From Pseudomonadales bacterium (GTDB taxonomy: Bacteria > Pseudomonadota > Gammaproteobacteria > Pseudomonadales > Ketobacteraceae): a stretch of 64,000 bases of DNA. The notes beneath the pieces are model-generated. The model did not search any database. It saw nothing but the letters and a program-made list of their open reading frames with translations, and had not been told where the DNA came from. Location: NCBI GenBank assembly GCA_002708905.1, contig PAPM01000035.1, positions 62,001-126,000 of the forward strand. The letters run 5' to 3'. A program made the position numbers and the translations under genes. This document shows positions 59,126-64,000 of this stretch, piece by piece; position 1 is the stretch's first letter; each line of letters begins with the position of its first letter.

Positions 59126-59153
59126 AGCCCCGCTTTACGTGGGGCTTTTTTCG
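59126..59153 (+). terminator. Rho-independent terminator of ompW
   Basis: Stem AGCCCCGC/GTGGGGCT around TTTAC, followed by a T-run. It lies about 40 bases past the ompW stop. Confidence 0.88.
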
Positions 59154-59169
59154 TTCACAATAGGCATCT

Positions 59170-59718
59170 ATGAGTAAAGAGTCGATTCGTTGTTTTTTAG
59201 GCGTGCCCTTGGAGCCCGAAGTGAATGATGCTTTGGACCTGATCGTGGCTGACCTGAACTTACTACCGGCGGCCCGTCGCGTGCGATGGGTGGATGCGGC
59301 CAACCGTCATCTGACGTTGGCGTTTCTGGGTGATCAATCCTTGGCGGCGGTGTTTGATTTGCAAGCTGCTTTGCAGGCTGTTTGTTCTTCCAATAAAGCG
59401 TTCCCACTACGTTCCCAACGTGTCAGCGGTTTCCCTGATGCTAAATCCTCTATCGTGGCTTTGGAGTTGGAAGCGGCAGACCCTCTGCTGAAATTGGTGG
59501 CGGATATTCGGTCCGTATTAACCGGGCACGGTTTTCCGGGAGAGGTGCGGCGTTATCGCCCACACGTTACCCTTGGACGCATGCGGCGTGGACAGAGTTG
59601 GAAGCAGCCACCGCAATCCTGTGAGTTGCGATTATCTATAACATCTGTGGTGTTGTATCAAAGTCGTTTAAGCACTGCAGGCGCCCGCTACACGCCGCTC
59701 TGGTCATTGCCGTTATAG
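59170..59718 (+). CDS. thpR: RNA 2',3'-cyclic phosphodiesterase (2H family)
   Basis: 182 residues. The two HxT motifs of the 2H phosphoesterase fold are present: HLTLAFLG near 43-50 and HVTLGRMRR near 131-139, separated by the usual ~85 residues. Early family sequence RCFLGVPLEPEV is also seen. The enzyme opens 2',3'-cyclic phosphates on RNA ends. It starts 17 bases after the ompW terminator and so is an independent unit. Confidence 0.92.
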   Translation: MSKESIRCFLGVPLEPEVNDALDLIVADLNLLPAARRVRWVDAANRHLTLAFLGDQSLAAVFDLQAALQAVCSSNKAFPLRSQRVSGFPDAKSSIVALELEAADPLLKLVADIRSVLTGHGFPGEVRRYRPHVTLGRMRRGQSWKQPPQSCELRLSITSVVLYQSRLSTAGARYTPLWSLPL

Positions 59719-59751
59719 TCCCGGTTGCGCGGCCGCCGTGTTTAGTCGGTA

Positions 59752-60435
59752 CTAGACGTCTAATCCACCCAACCATTGATTGAGCCATTGGCCAATCTGC
59801 CGAATCTCCGTCACACATACCTCATGTCCCATAGGGTAGTGGCTCCAGTCCACTTGGTAGCCGTTTTCCTGTAGCCATTCGAAGGCCGTACGGGCTGCGT
59901 TCTCTGTCACCATATCGTCAAAATCACCGTGGGCGATATGGATTTCCGTATTCTGATTTATTGAACGAGACTCAGCATCCAGTGTTTCCGGATTGGGTAG
60001 GTAAGTGGATAGCGCGATCAACCCTGCCAATTTATGGGAAAATTGCAGGGCCGTGTGATAGGCCACCGCGCCACCTTGGGAAAATCCGATCAACACAATG
60101 CGTTGGGCTGGAATTCCCTGTTCCATTTGCTCCAGAATCAGCTTGTTGATGGCTCCCCGCGCTTGCTGGATGTGATCGAGATTAATCTGTCGAATTTCGG
60201 TGAGCGCCAGGATGTCATACCAGGCAGGCATGATGTAGCCGGCGTTGCAGGTAACCGGAATCTCAGGAGCATGGGGGAAAACAAAGCGAACGGACAATTT
60301 TTCGTTTAGCTTTAGATGAGGCACCACCGGCACAAAATCATGGCCGCTGGCCCCCAGTCCATGCAGCCAGATCACACAGGAATCAGCGCTGGTTTCAGGC
60401 TCGATAATTTCGCAACGCAGTGGCGCATCAAACAC
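59752..60435 (-). CDS. Carboxylesterase/phospholipase-type alpha/beta hydrolase
   Basis: 227-residue cytosolic hydrolase. The nucleophile elbow is GFSQGGAVAYHTAL (Ser near 115). WLHGLGASGHDFVPVV near 24-39 supplies the oxyanion loop. The Asp is in HGDFDDMV and the His in PMGHEVCV. This matches the short bacterial carboxylesterases related to acyl-protein thioesterase. The substrate is not specified by sequence. It follows a Trm112-like gene by 3 bases and is co-transcribed with it and with nth. Confidence 0.9.
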   Translation of the reverse strand: MFDAPLRCEIIEPETSADSCVIWLHGLGASGHDFVPVVPHLKLNEKLSVRFVFPHAPEIPVTCNAGYIMPAWYDILALTEIRQINLDHIQQARGAINKLILEQMEQGIPAQRIVLIGFSQGGAVAYHTALQFSHKLAGLIALSTYLPNPETLDAESRSINQNTEIHIAHGDFDDMVTENAARTAFEWLQENGYQVDWSHYPMGHEVCVTEIRQIGQWLNQWLGGLDV

Positions 60436-60438
60436 GGA

Positions 60439-60654
60439 TTACAATCCCTGGGCTTTGAACTTGCGCTTGTAGGCTTCTTTTTCATCCAGGCTGATCTGGC
60501 GGGCTTCCTCTTCCAGCATCACGGGAATGCCGTCCCGCACCGGATAGGCCAGGTTGCTGGCCAGGCAGATCAACTCGTCTTTCTCATTATCGTATTCCAG
60601 TTTGGCCTTGGTGACCGGGCAAACCAGTATTTCCAGCAGTTTGGTGTCAAACAT
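60439..60654 (-). CDS. Trm112/YcaR-like small protein
   Basis: 71 residues from ATG 60654. The family core is [23 protein letters not shown] and [20 protein letters not shown]. The N-terminal Cys-Pro is kept, but only two Cys are present, fewer than in zinc-binding forms. Bacterial members are unassigned or stabilise methyltransferases. It lies 7 bases after nth and 3 bases before the esterase. Confidence 0.87.
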   Translation of the reverse strand: MFDTKLLEILVCPVTKAKLEYDNEKDELICLASNLAYPVRDGIPVMLEEEARQISLDEKEAYKRKFKAQGL

Positions 60655-60661
60655 TAGGGCC

Positions 60662-61300
60662 TCACTCGTATTCGGTTTTGTCTTTGTATTCGCACAGGTC
60701 TTCGATGATACAGGCACCGCAACGGGGTTTGCGAGCGGTGCAGACGTATCGGCCATGCAATATCAGCCAGTGATGGGCATCCAGCAGGAATTCCTTGGGC
60801 ACATTGCGCATCAATTTCTTTTCCACTTCCAGTACGGTTTTACCCGGTGCAATCTTGGTGCGATTGGACACCCTGAAAATATGGGTGTCCACCGCCATGG
60901 CGGGTTGGCCGAAGGCGGTGTTCAACACCACGTTGGCGGTTTTGCGGCCCACTCCGGGCAGTGCCTCCAATGCTTTGCGATCACTGGGCACTTCACTGCC
61001 GTATTCGTCCATCAAAATTTTACAGGTTTTGATGACGTTTTCCGCCTTGCTGTTAAACAGCCCGATGGTTTTGATATAGGGGGTGAGCCCTTTAACGCCT
61101 AGCTTATAGATGGCTTCGGGGGTGTTGGCCACCGAATAGAGCTTGGCGGTGGCCTTGTTCACGCTCACGTCCGTAGCCTGAGCGGACAAAATCACCGAGA
61201 TCAGCAGCTCAAAGGTACTGGAGTATTCCAGTTCCGTGGTGGGGTTCGGATTTTGATCCCGCAGCCGGGAGAATATTTCGTAGCGTTTTGCTTTATTCAT
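60662..61300 (-). CDS. nth: Endonuclease III
   Basis: 212-residue DNA glycosylase/AP lyase for oxidised pyrimidines. The helix-hairpin-helix is [14 protein letters not shown] near 114-127 with the catalytic Lys in it. The catalytic Asp is in AVDTHIFRV near 136-144. The C-terminal 4Fe-4S loop is C-x6-C-x2-C-x5-C in [17 protein letters not shown]. Linkage to rnf genes matches the E. coli rsx-nth order. Confidence 0.96.
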   Translation of the reverse strand: MNKAKRYEIFSRLRDQNPNPTTELEYSSTFELLISVILSAQATDVSVNKATAKLYSVANTPEAIYKLGVKGLTPYIKTIGLFNSKAENVIKTCKILMDEYGSEVPSDRKALEALPGVGRKTANVVLNTAFGQPAMAVDTHIFRVSNRTKIAPGKTVLEVEKKLMRNVPKEFLLDAHHWLILHGRYVCTARKPRCGACIIEDLCEYKDKTEYE

Positions 61301-61345
61301 GCCAGGTCATTCATACCAAGGCTAACTTAGCCCGATTTAATCTGC

Positions 61346-62059
61346 TCAGGCAATGTTGCCAGTGGTTCTTACCCGCTTGCTGCCCACCGTTGATTTGTCT
61401 TTCTTGGCTTTGGCGGCTGCTTCCATGCGGGCATCAATGATGTTTTTCAGTGCCAGTAACACACCCAGAACCATAAAGGCACCAGGAGGCAGAACAGCAA
61501 TCAGGAAACCCCGGTAGTCGGAGATTAGTTCGATCTTCCAGTGCAGGGCGATGTCTCCGAACAACAGGTGCATATTGGCAAAAAGATGCCCCGTGCCGAT
61601 CAGTTCGCGGATGGCGCCCAGCAGTACCAACACCAGACTGAACCCGGATCCCATCATCAAGCCATCCCACATCGCTGCGGGGACACTGTGCTTGCTGGCG
61701 AAGGCGTCGGCTCGGCCTAACACAATACAGTTGGTAACGATCAAGGGAATAAAAATGCCCAGAATCAGATACAACTCGTAGGTGAACGCATTCATCAGGA
61801 ATTCAATGCAGGTGGTAAAGGCTGCAATGATCATAACGAAAGTAGGCAGACGAATGGCTTCGGTGGTGGCGTTGCGAATCAGGGACACGGCGAGATTGGA
61901 CAGGGTCAACACACAGGTCGTGGCCAGCCCCAACGCCAGTGCATTGACCACGCTGCCGGACACCGCCAACAAAGGGCACAAGCCCAGTACCTGCACCAGG
62001 GCCGGGTTGTTTTTCCACAGCCCGTCGACGGTGATTTTCTTGAATTCTTCCGCTGACAT
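61346..62059 (-). CDS. rnfE: Ion-translocating oxidoreductase subunit RnfE/RsxE
   Basis: About 237 residues from ATG 62059; longer readings upstream overlap rnfG and are unlikely. It has six membrane helices and the family start [31 protein letters not shown]. It forms the membrane core of the Rnf/Rsx complex with RnfA. The complex moves electrons between NADH and ferredoxin with ion transport, or reduces SoxR in enterics. It starts one base after rnfG and precedes nth. Confidence 0.95.
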   Translation of the reverse strand: MSAEEFKKITVDGLWKNNPALVQVLGLCPLLAVSGSVVNALALGLATTCVLTLSNLAVSLIRNATTEAIRLPTFVMIIAAFTTCIEFLMNAFTYELYLILGIFIPLIVTNCIVLGRADAFASKHSVPAAMWDGLMMGSGFSLVLVLLGAIRELIGTGHLFANMHLLFGDIALHWKIELISDYRGFLIAVLPPGAFMVLGVLLALKNIIDARMEAAAKAKKDKSTVGSKRVRTTGNIA

Positions 62060-62060
62060 C

Positions 62061-62738
62061 TTAGTGTACCTCTGTCTTGGAGTCTGCTTGCTGCACAGCC
62101 GCAACGTCCGCTTTGGACGGGGAGCCGTGTAACAATTCACTTTGGTGCTGCTGGAAATAGAGCAGGGCCTTATGTACTGCATCGACCACTGCGCGGGGGG
62201 TTATAGTGGCCCCGGTAAAGGCATCAAATTCCCCGCCGTCTTTCTTCACCCGCCAACCTTTTTCATTCAGGTTGGCTAGTGATTTGCCGTTAAAGGATTT
62301 AATCCAGTCGGACTTCTGGATATCAATGGCGTCACCCAGGCCAGGGGTTTCAAAATGCGGGGGAATGACGCGCACCCCGGTAATCTCGCCTTTTTCGGTG
62401 ATACCCACCATCAGATTGATAGATCCGCCGTAGCCTTCCGGCGCGACTACCTGGAAAATTATGCCAGTGGGATGGTTCTTTAATTTTGCCACGTAGGCCT
62501 GGCGTTCCTCTGCCGTACCCAGCAGCTGGCTTGCCGGCAGCTTGACCACGCTGGATAGTAGGTCGTTGTCCAGTCGTTCCCTGGGCATCACCTCCAACAA
62601 ACTGCGTTTCATGGCATTCTGCTTTTCTTCTGCAATCTTGTCTTTGGTCAGGTTGGCCGTAGCCACCACCAGTCCGGTGGTGATGATGGCAAAGAGGCCC
62701 AGGATAATACTGTTACGGGTAACGGATTGACCGATCAT
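62061..62738 (-). CDS. rnfG: Ion-translocating oxidoreductase subunit RnfG/RsxG
   Basis: 225 residues. One N-terminal membrane helix (about 9-29) precedes a periplasmic FMN-binding domain. The covalent FMN attachment motif is [14 protein letters not shown] near 176-189, with the Thr in GATIT as expected attachment site. It relays electrons within the Rnf complex. The gene lies between rnfD and rnfE with short gaps. Confidence 0.95.
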   Translation of the reverse strand: MIGQSVTRNSIILGLFAIITTGLVVATANLTKDKIAEEKQNAMKRSLLEVMPRERLDNDLLSSVVKLPASQLLGTAEERQAYVAKLKNHPTGIIFQVVAPEGYGGSINLMVGITEKGEITGVRVIPPHFETPGLGDAIDIQKSDWIKSFNGKSLANLNEKGWRVKKDGGEFDAFTGATITPRAVVDAVHKALLYFQQHQSELLHGSPSKADVAAVQQADSKTEVH

Positions 62739-62748
62739 GTACTGCTCC

Positions 62749-63795
62749 TCAATCCGATTTGGCCAGCCCTTTATTGGGCTTGCGGTGACCGTAGGTACGT
62801 GGCTGGGTGTAGTAGTCCAGGGTAGGGGCTGCCAGGTTCATTAACAGAACGCTGAAGGCAACCGCATCGGGATAACCACCCCAGGTGCGGATCACATAGG
62901 TGAGCACACCGATCAGAAATCCATAAATGATTTTGCCACGATTACTGGTCGCGGCGGTGACCGGGTCGGTGGCAATAAAGAATGCGCCCAACATGGTGCC
63001 GCCACTGAGCAGATGATGCAGGATGCTGGGGTAATTGTCGGCGTCTACCGCGGTGTTGAAAAAGCCTGACAGCAGGAATAGTGCCAGCAACATTCCCACC
63101 GGAATATGCCAGGTGATGATTTTGCGCCACAGCAGATAAACACCGCCTAACAGAAACGCCACGTTGACCCATTCCCAACCGAAACCTGCGAAGACACCGT
63201 GCAGAATGGCATTGGAATCCAGCATTTCCGGTTGGCCGGCGTAGGTCTTGAAAGCATCCAAAGGTGTTGCACCGCTGAGGGCATCCGGATTCGCCCCCAG
63301 TAAAATGATGTTCAGGGTATCTGTGATTGCTGGCACGGTGACCGAGTTCTCCAGGCCAGCAGCAGGCAGCCAGGTGGTCATTTCCTTCGGGAAAGAGATC
63401 AGCAACAGGACATAACCCACCATGGCGGGGTTGAACGGGTTCATACCCAAACCACCGTAGAGGTGCTTGGCAACGATAATGGCGAAAGCGGTTCCGATGA
63501 GGGTTAACCACCAAGGGGCTGTTGGAGGGATAGCCAAGGCCAACAGCACTGCCGTCACGACGGCACTGTAATCATTCAGGTAAAAGCCGATGGGCTTGTT
63601 ACGCAGCTTCAATATCAGTGTTTCACAACCGACCGCAATACCTGCGGCCAATGCTACATTGACAAGCGTGCCAAAGCCAAAGAAGTAAGTCAGCATTAAT
63701 AGGCCGGGAATAGTGGCGTACAACACCTGACGCATAAACGCGCCGGTATTACCCGGTTTGTGAATGTGGGGGGACGTTACACTGAGCAGAGCCAT
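62749..63795 (-). CDS. rnfD: Ion-translocating oxidoreductase subunit RnfD/RsxD
   Basis: 348-residue membrane protein with multiple helices, related to NqrB. The covalent FMN site is in DALSGATPLDAFK near 178-190. SPHIHKPGNTGAFMRQVLYATIPG near 8-31 is the family N-terminus. It overlaps the rnfC stop by one base and lies 10 bases before rnfG. Confidence 0.95.
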   Translation of the reverse strand: MALLSVTSPHIHKPGNTGAFMRQVLYATIPGLLMLTYFFGFGTLVNVALAAGIAVGCETLILKLRNKPIGFYLNDYSAVVTAVLLALAIPPTAPWWLTLIGTAFAIIVAKHLYGGLGMNPFNPAMVGYVLLLISFPKEMTTWLPAAGLENSVTVPAITDTLNIILLGANPDALSGATPLDAFKTYAGQPEMLDSNAILHGVFAGFGWEWVNVAFLLGGVYLLWRKIITWHIPVGMLLALFLLSGFFNTAVDADNYPSILHHLLSGGTMLGAFFIATDPVTAATSNRGKIIYGFLIGVLTYVIRTWGGYPDAVAFSVLLMNLAAPTLDYYTQPRTYGHRKPNKGLAKSD

Positions 63796-64000
63796 CAGGC
63801 GTGCTCCTCTTCAATTTTCTTCAGGGCGTTCTCCGCTGCTTCCAATGCCTGTTCGGCGGCTCTGACATTCGCCTCCAGTACTTCATCTGCACCGGCATCA
63901 CTGTCTTTGGCTGCCTGCAGGGCTTTGGTGGCTTTTTTCAGCAACACCTGTTGCTTGGCCACTTCCATTTTTGCCGCTTTCACCGGATCAGCGGCGGCGT
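63795..64000 (-). CDS. rnfC: Ion-translocating oxidoreductase subunit RnfC, C-terminal part
   Basis: Only the 3' end is in the window; the frame is open to base 64000. The visible residues are the Ala/Lys/Glu-rich tail typical of RnfC in gammaproteobacteria: DPVKAAKMEVAKQQVLLKKA, then QALEAAENALKKIEEEHA. The FeS and FMN-binding parts lie upstream. The tail is probably an extended helix of variable length. Confidence 0.9.
   Translation of the reverse strand, partial: AAADPVKAAKMEVAKQQVLLKKATKALQAAKDSDAGADEVLEANVRAAEQALEAAENALKKIEEEHA

Overview
The window is a compact stretch of a gammaproteobacterial chromosome. Gene content and order look like a marine, hydrocarbon- or terpene-using member of the Pseudomonadales/Oceanospirillales group. 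The reasons are: a large NAD-dependent glutamate dehydrogenase near pyrD, rmf and rlmKL; nadK, a phosphoesterase, a YeaC-like gene and pepN in one block; an rnfCDGE-nth operon; and an acyclic terpene utilisation (atu) cluster. The genus is inference; no rRNA gene is present.

Layout. (1) 1-9.6 kb: a minus-strand operon atuA-B-C-D-E-F for citronellyl-CoA/geranyl-CoA breakdown, with a divergent TetR regulator (atuR candidate) and a palindromic operator between them. (2) 9.8-12.5 kb: a second TetR regulator, a small conserved-looking ORF, a tRNA-Val/tRNA-Asp pair with its own promoter and terminator, an unlisted 26-codon acidic microprotein gene whose stop codon lies in a terminator hairpin, and an AraC-type regulator. 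(3) 12.7-22.5 kb: a coiled-coil protein, a D-cysteine desulfhydrase-like enzyme, nadK, a metallophosphoesterase, a membrane protein with a degenerate EAL domain, two small hypotheticals and pepN. (4) 22.7-27.7 kb: a DUF1329 protein, a BNR/Ycf48-like protein and an RND/MMPL permease, probably one export system. (5) 27.7-29.8 kb: an AT-rich accessory island that I read as integron gene cassettes without an integrase in view. It holds one textbook attC site, a matching cassette 5' boundary and a second degenerate attC-like end. Cargo is a small basic protein plus a tyrosine phosphatase, a lipoprotein and a membrane-anchored protein. (6) 29.8-37 kb: a tightly overlapping minus-strand MoxR-DUF58-DUF4381-BatA-BatB/C-BatD operon. 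(7) 37-46 kb: gdhB, a DUF2835 gene, pyrD, rmf and rlmKL. (8) 46-55 kb: two convergent coiled-coil proteins, a DUF5610 protein, and a very large unrecognised membrane protein overlapping a glutaredoxin-like gene. (9) 55-64 kb: tatD, an EAL-HDOD protein, cheV, ompW with FNR/Anr-like boxes, thpR, a carboxylesterase, a Trm112-like gene, nth and the 3' part of the rnf operon, which runs off the window.

How the genes work together. The atu enzymes oxidise, carboxylate and hydrate branched C10 acyl-CoAs before they enter the leucine/isovalerate route. The rnf operon couples ferredoxin and NADH pools at the membrane. The Bat operon is an envelope MoxR/VWA chaperone-like system. The most distinctive accessory feature is the cassette island at 27.98-29.82 kb. 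The most distinctive unexplained coding features are the 26-residue acidic peptide and the roughly 1,370-residue membrane protein.
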